7,273 nucleotides of DNA from Rikenellaceae bacterium. GTDB lineage: Bacteria; Bacteroidota; Bacteroidia; Bacteroidales; Rikenellaceae. The translations under genes and the position numbers were made by a program. Numbering within the stretch: position 1 is the stretch's first letter; each line of letters begins with the position of its first letter. Of the stretch, positions 1 to 5,681 are shown piece by piece. Under the pieces are notes generated by a model that had not been told where the DNA came from, did no database searches, and saw nothing but the letters and a program-made list of their open reading frames with translations. Where the stretch lies: the NCBI GenBank assembly GCA_021203585.1, contig JAJQAW010000087.1:1-7273 (forward strand), given 5' to 3'.

Positions 1-724
1 ACATGTAGGAATTTACACTGATACTGACCGACCCCTCTTTGGGTTGTTTGGTGGTGATCAGCACCACTCCGTTCGCTCCCCGGGCACCGTAAATAGCCGT
101 AGCCGCGGCATCCTTGAGTACATCCAGGGATTGAATATCGTTGGGCGGTACGTCGTTGATGCTGTTGACTTCAAAACCGTCTACCAGAATCAACGGAGAG
201 TTATCCTGTGTCAGAGAGCCCCCTCCGCGAACACGGATCATAATTTCCGCATCGGGAGAACCGTCGACCGAAGTTACCTGTACCCCGGACATCTTCCCGA
301 CCATCGCCTCGGCCACATTGGCTACCGGGGCACGGGCCAGGACCTCACCGGATACGGAGGACATCGCACCGGCCACATTCCCTCGTTTTTCCGTACCGTA
401 ACCGATGACCACCACCTCGTCCAGTTGGTTGGCCGTTTCGGTCAATCGCACCTCGATACCGGAAATCCGGCCTTGAAGCGGAATCAATTCATCCCGCATA
501 CCGAGAAATTTGATCTCCAGCACAGCGGTCTGGGGATCCGGAACATTGATACTGAAATTTCCTTCTACATTGGTGGTCACCCCCACGGAAGTACCCTGCA
601 GGATAACTGCTGCGCCGGGAACCGGACCGAAAGCATCCGTGACGGTACCCGTGACTTGTGTTTGAGCGTAGCTGCTGCCTACCAGGAGCAGAAAGCCTAA
701 AAAGCTCAATAAAAATTTATTCAT
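1..724 (-). CDS. SusC/RagA-family TonB-dependent outer membrane receptor, N-terminal 241 residues (gene runs off the window)
   Basis: Translating the minus strand from the ATG at 724-722 gives 241 codons without a stop, ending at the window edge. Residues 1-20 are a signal peptide (MNKFLLSFLG..., likely cut after SSYA). Residues about 22-95 form the carboxypeptidase-regulatory-like beta domain typical of SusC proteins (QVTGTVTD...GAAVILQGTSVGVTTN). The TonB-box-like stretch LDEVVVIGYGT is at 101-111. The plug domain follows, with the hallmarks RVRGGGSLTQDNSPLILVDG (165-183), DIQSLDVLKDAAATAIYGAR (196-215) and GVVLITTK (219-226). The family imports oligosaccharides across the outer membrane using TonB energy, normally with a SusD lipoprotein lid, which would lie beyond base 1. 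Most of the plug is visible; the beta-barrel, normally several hundred residues more, is outside. The gene lies 215 bases downstream of the beta-helix lipoprotein and behind a strong hairpin. The family call is secure; the substrate is not readable from this part. Confidence 0.95.
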   Translation of the reverse strand, partial: MNKFLLSFLGFLLLVGSSYAQTQVTGTVTDAFGPVPGAAVILQGTSVGVTTNVEGNFSINVPDPQTAVLEIKFLGMRDELIPLQGRISGIEVRLTETANQLDEVVVIGYGTEKRGNVAGAMSSVSGEVLARAPVANVAEAMVGKMSGVQVTSVDGSPDAEIMIRVRGGGSLTQDNSPLILVDGFEVNSINDVPPNDIQSLDVLKDAAATAIYGARGANGVVLITTKQPKEGSVSISVNSYM

Positions 725-750
725 CGTGTAATTGCATTTTAAGGTTAGTA

Positions 751-791
751 TTAAATAAGTCGGCTCCGGCAGCGGAGGCCTCCTTATTTAA
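751..791 (-). promoter_or_regulatory. Long hairpin in the leader just upstream of the susC-like gene
   Basis: The 9-base arms 751-759 (TTAAATAAG) and 783-791 (CTTATTTAA) are perfectly complementary. A G+C-rich inner stem lies between them: CTCCG at 764-768 pairs with CGGAG at 773-777 around the loop GCAG, and two further pairs are possible with a bulged G. The element sits 27 bases before the susC start codon and about 150 bases after the stop of the preceding gene. It has no T-run on the downstream side in the direction of transcription, so it is not a classical intrinsic terminator. It could be an attenuator, an mRNA-processing or stabilising hairpin between lipoprotein and receptor genes, or a weak terminator. 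The structure is seen; the role is inference. Confidence 0.55.
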
Positions 792-939
792 GGTAATCCC
801 GGATGAGCGGGAGCTCCTCGACCTTTCGCACTGAGCAAAATATCCGAGGGGCGAATTCCGAACGCGGACAAGGTGAACAGGCGGTGGGTTTTCTCCCCGC
901 CCACGTCCGGAACCGATTCTCCTTCATCCCAATATTCTC

Positions 940-2106
940 TTATTTAATCCATCTGGGGTCGCCTATTCCGTTGGTGTATACGGGCGAATCTTTATCGATA
1001 ATCGTCAGATCGTATTGCTCGTAATCGGCAAACAGCTCACTCTTGGGTGCTACCGGAATCACCTCTCCGAAATTGGAGGTATTGGTGGTGGCCCACCCCT
1101 CGGTCGCATAGATTTCCTGTATATCGCTGGTGAAGTTGTCGGTAGCGGTAGTTCTCAATCCGTAGCTGGGATTGAGGTTATCCCCGGCGGTAAAGAGGCA
1201 TTTTTTCATCGTAAAGGAGATATTCCGCTCCAAACAGCTGTTGGACCGAAGATCGAAATAGGAGGCGCTGGCATTGTTCGAGGCGAACGTACAATTTTCG
1301 ATGTAAAAATTCATGTCGGTTTCCACCCCTGCCAACGGCTCGAACAGGGGTTTGTTGCTGTTCAAAGAATAAAGGGTGCTGTTGGTCAGACGGAAATTGT
1401 GGTAGAAATTATTACCGGCCTGCCCCACGATAAAAGCGTATCCGTCTTTGACCGTCCAAGACAGGAAGGTGCAATGATCGATCGTGAAGTTGCGGATCTG
1501 GAAATCCCCGGCTTGTTGGAAACGTATCAATCCGCGCCCCATGTTGTTGACCGTACAATTAATCAACGAGAATTCTTCGATGTCGAAGGTGGTATTCGCC
1601 GCATTGGCGAACAGGTTGTCGGCAGTGGGAATAAAATCGATCCCCTCGAAGTGTACATATTTGATATTTAACCCGTTGAACATCATATTTCCGGAAGTAA
1701 CAGTTACCCGTTTATCCTCGTCCTCTTCGGCCAGCAGTGAAATGCTTTTGGTGATGGTCGGAGAGCCCAACGTCGAGTATTCCGCTCCGGCGGGAAGGTA
1801 AAGTTTAATCTCTTCTACTTCATCGTCCGCCAACAAACGGGTGATGGTAGCAGAAAGCTCCCCGGCTTCGGAAGAAATGAGGGTGTAGCCTTCCGGAACG
1901 ATGGTCGGTTTTACGATTTCTTCGGTCCGCTCGTCGTACGAAGAGCTGATCGTATAATTTTGGTTGATGTAATCCTCCGTATTGAGGTAAATTTTAATGG
2001 TATCCGTACGGCCCGCCTCGACGCTGAACGTTCCGGCCAGCATCTGCTGTTTGATCAGCACCGTATCGGTCGTGGAGCGGTTATAAAAGTCCAGGTACAA
2101 CTGCAC
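940..2106 (-). CDS. Beta-helix/DUF5123-like surface protein, C-terminal part of a frameshifted lipoprotein gene
   Basis: This frame is the continuation of the lipoprotein gene upstream. It stays open and protein-like from 2184 down to the TAA at 942-940; the GTG at 2106-2104 is only the first usable start codon. In-frame residues upstream of that GTG (DEFYLYPTRDQSSEV) look like genuine protein, and from 2184 it adds 414 residues. The first part finishes a fimbrillin-like beta domain. The middle carries repeating short strands of a right-handed beta-helix (for example YVHFEGIDF, FSLINCTVNN, IRNFTIDHCTF, FRLTNSTLYS, NFYIENCTF, ISFTMKKCLF). The end resembles DUF5123: a LFADYEQYDLTIID segment, then SPVYTNGIGDPRWIK at the C-terminus. 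From memory, such domains occur in Bacteroidetes glycan-degradation loci, often near pectin enzymes; no enzymatic residues are recognisable. A surface glycan-binding role is inferred. Joined with the upstream part the protein would be about 600 residues. Confidence 0.8.
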   Translation of the reverse strand: MQLYLDFYNRSTTDTVLIKQQMLAGTFSVEAGRTDTIKIYLNTEDYINQNYTISSSYDERTEEIVKPTIVPEGYTLISSEAGELSATITRLLADDEVEEIKLYLPAGAEYSTLGSPTITKSISLLAEEDEDKRVTVTSGNMMFNGLNIKYVHFEGIDFIPTADNLFANAANTTFDIEEFSLINCTVNNMGRGLIRFQQAGDFQIRNFTIDHCTFLSWTVKDGYAFIVGQAGNNFYHNFRLTNSTLYSLNSNKPLFEPLAGVETDMNFYIENCTFASNNASASYFDLRSNSCLERNISFTMKKCLFTAGDNLNPSYGLRTTATDNFTSDIQEIYATEGWATTNTSNFGEVIPVAPKSELFADYEQYDLTIIDKDSPVYTNGIGDPRWIK

Positions 2107-2753
2107 TTCACTGCTTTGATCCCGGGTCGGATAGAGGTAAAATTCATCTCGGAAACCGACGCCGCCGCCGGTAGCCGAAGCCGTTTTACGATATCGGCAG
2201 TGCCGTCGAGGTAGGTTTGCGTACCGGACATATATCCGTTTTGGGAGACGGTGGTCCGAATATCGATCGAATTGTACCGACGGTCCGACTTTTCATCCTG
2301 CGCGGCAATGACAATCGTTCCGGTCCGGGTTTTCAGGTTGAGCGTTACCGATTCGTCGCCTGGCATTTTCACCGTGGTGGGATCGGATACGACCAGTTTT
2401 TGGGTAGCCGTGGTCGGAAGCGGAATCATGATCTGGTGTAAATTACCCGCCGGCATCCCGGAATCGATCGGGAAAGCCGCCACAAATTGATAGGTGCCTT
2501 TATCCAAGGAAATTCGTTTATCGGCCGTATAATTGACATACTGATCCTCGTTATTGCGGTATATATACAGGATTTTTTCGGTCGAATAGGTCGAATTACC
2601 CAAATCGTACACCTCTCCGTCGTATTCCAGATCGATGTCCCGCAACAATCCGATCATCTCCTTGTCGTCCTTGCACGAGAAGGCGAAAAGCACAAGGAAT
2701 GCGCCGATCAGACTTACTATGCTATCTCTTTTCATAAAATCGGTCTCTTTCAT
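2055..2753 (-). CDS. Secreted lipoprotein with fimbrillin-like N-terminal domain, N-terminal part of a frameshifted gene
   Basis: The annotated start is the ATG at 2753-2751, whose A is shared with the TAA stop of the preceding gene (TAATG), which suggests translational coupling. A second ATG at 2735-2733 gives a cleaner leader, MKRDSIVSLIGAF... followed by LFAFSC, a good lipobox with the Cys about residue 21 from that start. Next come an acidic linker (KDDKE) and strand-rich sequence: a segment around YDGEVYDLGNSTY, then VTLNLKTRTGTIVIAAQD. The latter parallels VGKVGIRPTD in the neighbouring lipoprotein, so both probably share the FimB/Mfa2/fimbrillin-type beta-sandwich fold. Only codons up to about 2184 belong to the real protein (190 residues from 2753); the last roughly 42 codons are out-of-frame read-through. 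The true gene would continue in the other frame to 940. Signal and linkage are firm; fold assignment is moderate. Confidence 0.8.
   Translation of the reverse strand: MKETDFMKRDSIVSLIGAFLVLFAFSCKDDKEMIGLLRDIDLEYDGEVYDLGNSTYSTEKILYIYRNNEDQYVNYTADKRISLDKGTYQFVAAFPIDSGMPAGNLHQIMIPLPTTATQKLVVSDPTTVKMPGDESVTLNLKTRTGTIVIAAQDEKSDRRYNSIDIRTTVSQNGYMSGTQTYLDGTADIVKRLRLPAAASVSEMNFTSIRPGIKAVKCSCTWTFITAPRPIRC
2181..2190 (-). other. Frameshift site (missing base in an A4 tract) splitting the lipoprotein gene
   Basis: On the minus strand the upstream frame reads GTA AAA CGG (2189-2181), while the downstream frame reads AAA ACG GCT with the ACG codon at 2184-2182. Reusing A2184, or restoring one A to the A4 run (2187-2184), joins the two frames as ...TADIVK-TASATGGGVGFRDEF.... 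After this point the upstream frame turns into Cys/Trp/Arg-rich sequence and stops at 2057-2055, while the other frame becomes clearly protein-like. The local sequence C GTA AAA C does not fit the canonical X XXY YYZ slippery heptamer. A deletion, real or from sequencing, is therefore more likely than programmed frameshifting. Confidence 0.75.
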
Positions 2754-3589
2754 TAAAATTCAACATACGTGAGAATGATCTCTCCCGGATCCGCGGAAAT
2801 ACTCCGGGAAATCGGATTGAAGGCGTTGAGCAGCGACAACTGCAAGACGGTGAAGACGGAAGCGGTGACTGAAATCCCGGAGAGGGGTTGCGCTTCGGCC
2901 ATACTTCCCACCATCACCTGGCCGGCATAATAATCCAGACCGATCCGGATGAGTTGCTCATCCGTTGCGTCGGCCGGATGCACGATCGACATCAGTCCAG
3001 AGAGGTAACCCTCGTTCCGCGTTACCCGTTGGGTTACCGTCTGATAGACATAGGGTTCTTCGGCTCCAGGGCGGTAAGCCGTGATCAGGTTATGATAGAC
3101 CACATCCAGTGCATCGAACGAGGCCTCTTCCAACTGCTGATCGGAATCGGTCGGACGGATGCCCACTTTCCCGACCATGCGTGAAAGAGTCAAACTGATA
3201 TTCGTTCCGTTGGTTTGGACATTGGTCACCGGCGTGGCGAACACTTCCTGATCGTACGCATCTCCGGTGGTGATGGTCAGCGTTTCCAACGATCCGGTAT
3301 TTTGGAGCGTTCCTCCCGCCACGACGATCAACTGGGTTGCCTGATCAAAAGGAACATCGATGGTAGCGGCGTTTTCTTCATCCAAAGAAGCCACGACTTT
3401 TTGCAGCAACGAGCCGTCCTGATAAAATAAAAAGGTCAAATTCTCATTCACTAAACTGGCCAACGCTGCGCTGTTCAGCGAAGAGAGATCGAACTGGACC
3501 GTTCTTGTCGTTCCGGGATCCGGATTGGGTTCCGGTTCCCCGGCCTCCGACCCTTTTTGACAGGAGGCAAACCAGAACACCAACAGCAA
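2753..3589 (-). CDS. FimB/Mfa2-like surface lipoprotein (putative fimbrial accessory or glycan-binding protein)
   Basis: About 278 residues. The leader LLLVFWFASC carries a good lipobox (Cys 10 from the TTG start), followed by a Pro/Glu-rich linker (GEPEPNPDPG). The rest is beta-rich: TVQFDLSSLN, then FLFYQDGSLLQKVVASLD, then a strand ending LIVVAGGTLQN, then LTLSRMVGKVGIRPTD, and a C-terminal strand near PLSGISVTASVFTVLQLSLL. The order of a 'Y/F-D-G-L' strand, an 'L-R-VGKV' strand and a final 'V-A-x-T-L-x-L' strand matches what I know of the FimB/Mfa2 two-domain lipoprotein family; the match is by eye. No catalytic motif is visible. Start problem: the only codon choices in frame after the stop at 3649-3647 are non-ATG (TTG at 3589, ATA at 3613, ATT at 3640). 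A good ATG at 3602-3600 is out of frame by one base. Its stop overlaps the next gene's ATG, so the two lipoproteins are co-expressed. Confidence 0.75.
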   Translation of the reverse strand: MLLVFWFASCQKGSEAGEPEPNPDPGTTRTVQFDLSSLNSAALASLVNENLTFLFYQDGSLLQKVVASLDEENAATIDVPFDQATQLIVVAGGTLQNTGSLETLTITTGDAYDQEVFATPVTNVQTNGTNISLTLSRMVGKVGIRPTDSDQQLEEASFDALDVVYHNLITAYRPGAEEPYVYQTVTQRVTRNEGYLSGLMSIVHPADATDEQLIRIGLDYYAGQVMVGSMAEAQPLSGISVTASVFTVLQLSLLNAFNPISRSISADPGEIILTYVEF

Positions 3590-3687
3590 GGAACAATAGC
3601 ATAATTGTTTTATAAGTAAGTTTGGTTTTAAATTTAAAATGTGGTATTATTTTTAATTATGTGGGTACTTCAGTAGTAGTAGGTGTA

Positions 3688-3695
3688 CAATTTTA
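3688..3695 (-). promoter_or_regulatory. Weak candidate -7 promoter element before the lipoprotein pair
   Basis: The minus strand reads TAAAATTG, matching seven of eight positions of the Bacteroidetes -7 consensus TAnnTTTG. A clear TTTG -33 element at the usual 19-21 base distance is missing; the nearest TTTG is 26 bases upstream. Initiation here would give a leader of roughly 90 bases before the Mfa2-like gene, A+T-rich as expected. The motif is short and could occur by chance. Confidence 0.3.
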
Positions 3696-3737
3696 TCGAT
3701 TTCCCGCTGTTTGGATGTGGACAAATCTGACAAAGAT

Positions 3738-3766
3738 GTAGATAAACCTTCACCACAGGTAGATAA
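3738..3766 (-). promoter_or_regulatory. Candidate operator: 8-bp direct repeat with exact 21-bp phase
   Basis: The minus strand carries TTATCTAC twice, at 3766-3759 and 3745-3738, with a 21-bp centre-to-centre spacing, that is, two helical turns. On the plus strand the similarity extends loosely downstream (GTAGATAAACC versus GTAGATAATACC). It lies about 45-75 bases upstream of the candidate -7 element and about 150-180 bases before the lipoprotein start. Tandem half-sites at this phase fit binding by an AraC-type DNA-binding domain, as carried by the hybrid two-component regulators that control many Bacteroidales PULs. The repeat is seen; the regulator is inference. Confidence 0.4.
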
Positions 3767-3777
3767 TACCAGCATCT

Positions 3778-3802
3778 CCCCCCCCCCTTCGAGCGGAAGG
3801 GG
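3778..3802. repeat. C10/G10 homopolymer joined to a 7-bp hairpin
   Basis: The plus strand has ten consecutive C residues (3778-3787). Its last four plus TTC (3784-3790) pair perfectly with GAAGGGG (3796-3802) around the loop GAGCG. It lies about 190 bases upstream of the Mfa2-like gene and just beyond the direct repeats. Such tracts are prone to slippage during replication and to miscounting in sequencing. In the direction of transcription the hairpin is followed by G residues, not T, so it is not an intrinsic terminator. Confidence 0.55.
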
Positions 3803-3881
3803 AGGATTCCTCTCTCACCGCTGAACCGCTTACACCGGAAGCCCAAACGGAAAATGGAGAATCTCCCCCAGCGTGGGATAC

Positions 3882-3897
3882 AGGATCGATCGATCCT
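3882..3897. repeat. Perfect 16-bp palindrome containing three tandem GATC sites
   Basis: AGGATCGATCGATCCT is identical to its reverse complement. It contains GATC at 3884, 3888 and 3892. It lies two bases beyond the TGA that closes the open tail following the esterase gene. It could be a dimeric-protein binding site, or a snap-back hairpin in RNA near the 3' end of the esterase transcript. There is no T-tract. Confidence 0.45.
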
Positions 3898-3898
3898 C

Positions 3899-4000
3899 TC
3901 AGAACTTCACCGGAAACCCCGAATCTATCCCGCCGGGAAAGGACGAATCGACCGGTCCATAGCCGATTCCGCTGCCGCCCGGCCCGGAGCAGGTAACCGC
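3899..4000 (-). other. In-frame open tail after the esterase stop codon (33 codons, then TGA)
   Basis: Directly after the esterase TAA (4003-4001) the same frame continues for 33 sense codons to a TGA at 3901-3899. The peptide is Gly/Ser/Pro-rich with aromatic residues (AVTCSGPGGSGIGYGPVDSS, ending SGFPVKF), and most codons end in G or C, as in the genes here. It has no start codon of its own. It may be an ancestral longer C-terminus cut by a nonsense change, a remnant of a lost gene, or chance. I do not recognise a family. Confidence 0.3.
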
Positions 4001-5656
4001 TTAGCGATCGGTTTCAATTTGTCCGCTGAATACTACCTGGCTTAAGCACAGACATTGTTCCTGCTCCTTCGAGGTCCACGGGTAAATCCGCAGATAAACC
4101 GTTTCTCCCGCTTTCAACACCCAGTTTACCGGGAAATCGAAGCGGGTGAGCGGCGCGCCGCCGCCCGTTCCGAGCACCGTATAATCCGCAAAATCTTCAT
4201 CGCGGGAGAGCACGATCCGGTAATTCACTCCGCCCCCCGCATAAAGTCCGATCCGTTCCAACCGAAAATCGGTACCAGAAGCCGCCTGCATGCCGAACTG
4301 GGCAAACCGGGTAAAAACAAGGTCGATTTCCTCCGGCGGCCATTCTCCCTCCGGCACATCGAGCCACAGGGCGCGCGAGAGGAGCGGCGGGCGAAGGTGT
4401 GCACCGATGCCCGCAGCGCCTAGATGATCGAAACCGGTGCGTTTCAATCCGCTGACGGTATGTTCCAACGCCAGCACCGGCCCCTGGGTTCGGGGCTTCG
4501 GATGACCGTTGAGCGTATAGGTCACTGCAGCTTTTTCTCCCGGCTCATACGCCCGGACGGTGGCGGCTACAGGAATCGTATAGGTTCGGTCGTCCACCTC
4601 GACGGTTACCCGGGAGGCAAATTCCCCCTCCTTTCCAGGGGAGGTTTTAACGTACAGCTGCCGGTAATGAACCACATCGAACGGAGATTCCAGCACCCAC
4701 TCGGAGCGGTACTCTCCGTACTCGCAATCCGAAATCAGCACCCCGTCTCCGGCCCGGATGCGAAAAACCGCCGGATCGGACCCCTGGCTCAACCGAAGCA
4801 GGTCGATTTCCTGCCGGTACTCCGCTCCCAGAATGATTTCTCCCCCATCGATCCGGTCGGGAACGATGCACATTTCCGGTTCATCGATGATGTATGGGGT
4901 TAGAATACCGCGGCTTTTCAATGCATCCGCAAACAGTTTGGAAAATTGCAGCGCCCCTTCGGCGCCGATGTGCGTGGTATCGCCCAGATGATACACCCGC
5001 CGCGTGGCGGCATCGTTGCCCAGGCGAGCCACCAGTTCGGCGGTCGATTCGGTTATATCGATCAACAGGCAATCGTTGGCACGGGCTACTTCCCGCATGT
5101 GTAGCGGATAGTTGAAGGTCACCGTATCGTTCGGATCGCTCTGCCGATCCACGTTTTGGTGTACATACTGGCCCAGATCGTGTTTTCCCCGGCGGTTAAT
5201 CTCTCCGGAAGCGTCCCACATTTTGCGGACGATAGGGGTCGCGAGGATCGGGATAGCTCCCAGTTCCCGGATTTCGTCGATGTACCGTTGCAGGTATTCT
5301 CGGTAAGTGCTCCCGGCTGCCGTTCCCGCATCGCCGTCGAAGCCCTGGTGCCGCTGGTCGTTGTGGGCAAACTGAACGACCACGTAATCTCCCGGGAGAA
5401 TGGCTTGCCGAGCCTTTTCCCAGTAAGGGCCGTGGTAAAACGTGCGGGTACTGGTACCGAATTTTCCGTGATTGAGCACCGTCACCTGGTCCGTAAAAAA
5501 ATATCCCAGTACCTGCGGCCAGCCCCGCTGGTTGCTCAGGTTCTGATTCTGTTGTTCGGTGGTCGAATCGCCCAGAATATGAATCCGGTAGTGCGGTTGC
5601 TGCCGGTAAGCGCAAAAGAGAAGGCTGAGTGAAAGAAGTAATAAAGCAGGTCTCAT
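4001..5656 (-). CDS. SGNH-fold carbohydrate acetylesterase, CE12/rhamnogalacturonan-acetylesterase type, with long C-terminal beta-rich region
   Basis: The start is the ATG at 5656-5654 (551 residues), giving the leader MRPALLLLSLSLLFC; the TTG nine bases upstream would add only three residues. LLFC lacks the small residue before Cys, so a lipoprotein anchor is doubtful and ordinary secretion is likelier. The SGNH blocks are all present: GDST (29-32, nucleophile Ser31), the Gly block with STRTF (64-73), FAHND (96-100, Asn99, where many CE12 members have GHND) and GDTTHIGAEGA with Asp226/His229. RGWPQVLGYFF and the ATPIVR strand (139-144) also fit CE12. Family members deacetylate rhamnogalacturonan or, in some cases, xylan. 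Residues about 265-551 are extra compared with a usual roughly 230-250-residue catalytic domain. They look like an Ig-like segment plus a beta-sandwich ending WVLKAGETVYLRIYPW, perhaps carbohydrate-binding. The gene lies 125 bases after the GH3 gene across a hairpin, probably in the same operon. Confidence 0.88.
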   Translation of the reverse strand: MRPALLLLSLSLLFCAYRQQPHYRIHILGDSTTEQQNQNLSNQRGWPQVLGYFFTDQVTVLNHGKFGTSTRTFYHGPYWEKARQAILPGDYVVVQFAHNDQRHQGFDGDAGTAAGSTYREYLQRYIDEIRELGAIPILATPIVRKMWDASGEINRRGKHDLGQYVHQNVDRQSDPNDTVTFNYPLHMREVARANDCLLIDITESTAELVARLGNDAATRRVYHLGDTTHIGAEGALQFSKLFADALKSRGILTPYIIDEPEMCIVPDRIDGGEIILGAEYRQEIDLLRLSQGSDPAVFRIRAGDGVLISDCEYGEYRSEWVLESPFDVVHYRQLYVKTSPGKEGEFASRVTVEVDDRTYTIPVAATVRAYEPGEKAAVTYTLNGHPKPRTQGPVLALEHTVSGLKRTGFDHLGAAGIGAHLRPPLLSRALWLDVPEGEWPPEEIDLVFTRFAQFGMQAASGTDFRLERIGLYAGGGVNYRIVLSRDEDFADYTVLGTGGGAPLTRFDFPVNWVLKAGETVYLRIYPWTSKEQEQCLCLSQVVFSGQIETDR

Positions 5657-5681
5657 CTTAAACAACGTGGGTTACATCCGG

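Larger units (their letters stand above)
3650..4000. other. Intergenic region between the esterase gene and the lipoprotein pair
   Basis: About 350 bases without a convincing complete gene. Moving in the minus direction it holds an open tail of 33 codons in the esterase frame, a 16-bp palindrome, a C10 tract joined to a small hairpin, a pair of 21-bp-phased direct repeats and a weak Bacteroidetes-type promoter candidate. It ends in an A+T-rich leader (about 3603-3660), as is common before Bacteroidales genes. The break in spacing and the regulatory-looking motifs suggest that the lipoprotein/susC unit has its own promoter here. I see no tRNA, CRISPR array or insertion-sequence end. Confidence 0.6.

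Noticed and set aside
44..700. Plus-strand open frame of 218 codons
   Set aside because: It is antisense to the SusC-like N-terminus, whose minus-strand translation matches family motifs throughout. The plus-strand product is His/Arg/Gly-rich and matches nothing.
833..848. Promoter for the susC-like gene (minus-strand GATATTTTG)
   Set aside because: It is one base short of the TAnnTTTG consensus and has no TTTG at the -33 distance; too weak to list.
1015..1671. Plus-strand open frame of 218 codons opposite the beta-helix gene
   Set aside because: Antisense to a convincing beta-helix/DUF5123-like product, with no signal peptide, family motif or upstream gene structure.
2181..2190. Programmed -1 ribosomal frameshift signal
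   Set aside because: The site C GTA AAA C lacks the X XXY YYZ pattern and no obvious downstream pseudoknot was seen. A single-base deletion is simpler.
3661..3684. Trinucleotide repeat (AGT/ACT units) in the lipoprotein leader
   Set aside because: Only three to four units, too short to be a meaningful microsatellite.
3854..4045. Small plus-strand open frame of 63 codons in the intergenic region
   Set aside because: It overlaps the esterase 3' end, is rich in Arg/Ala/Gly without motifs, and has no supporting promoter.
4424..4903. Plus-strand open frame opposite the esterase C-terminal region
   Set aside because: Shadow of the esterase gene. The minus-strand frame continues without a break from the SGNH domain to its stop.
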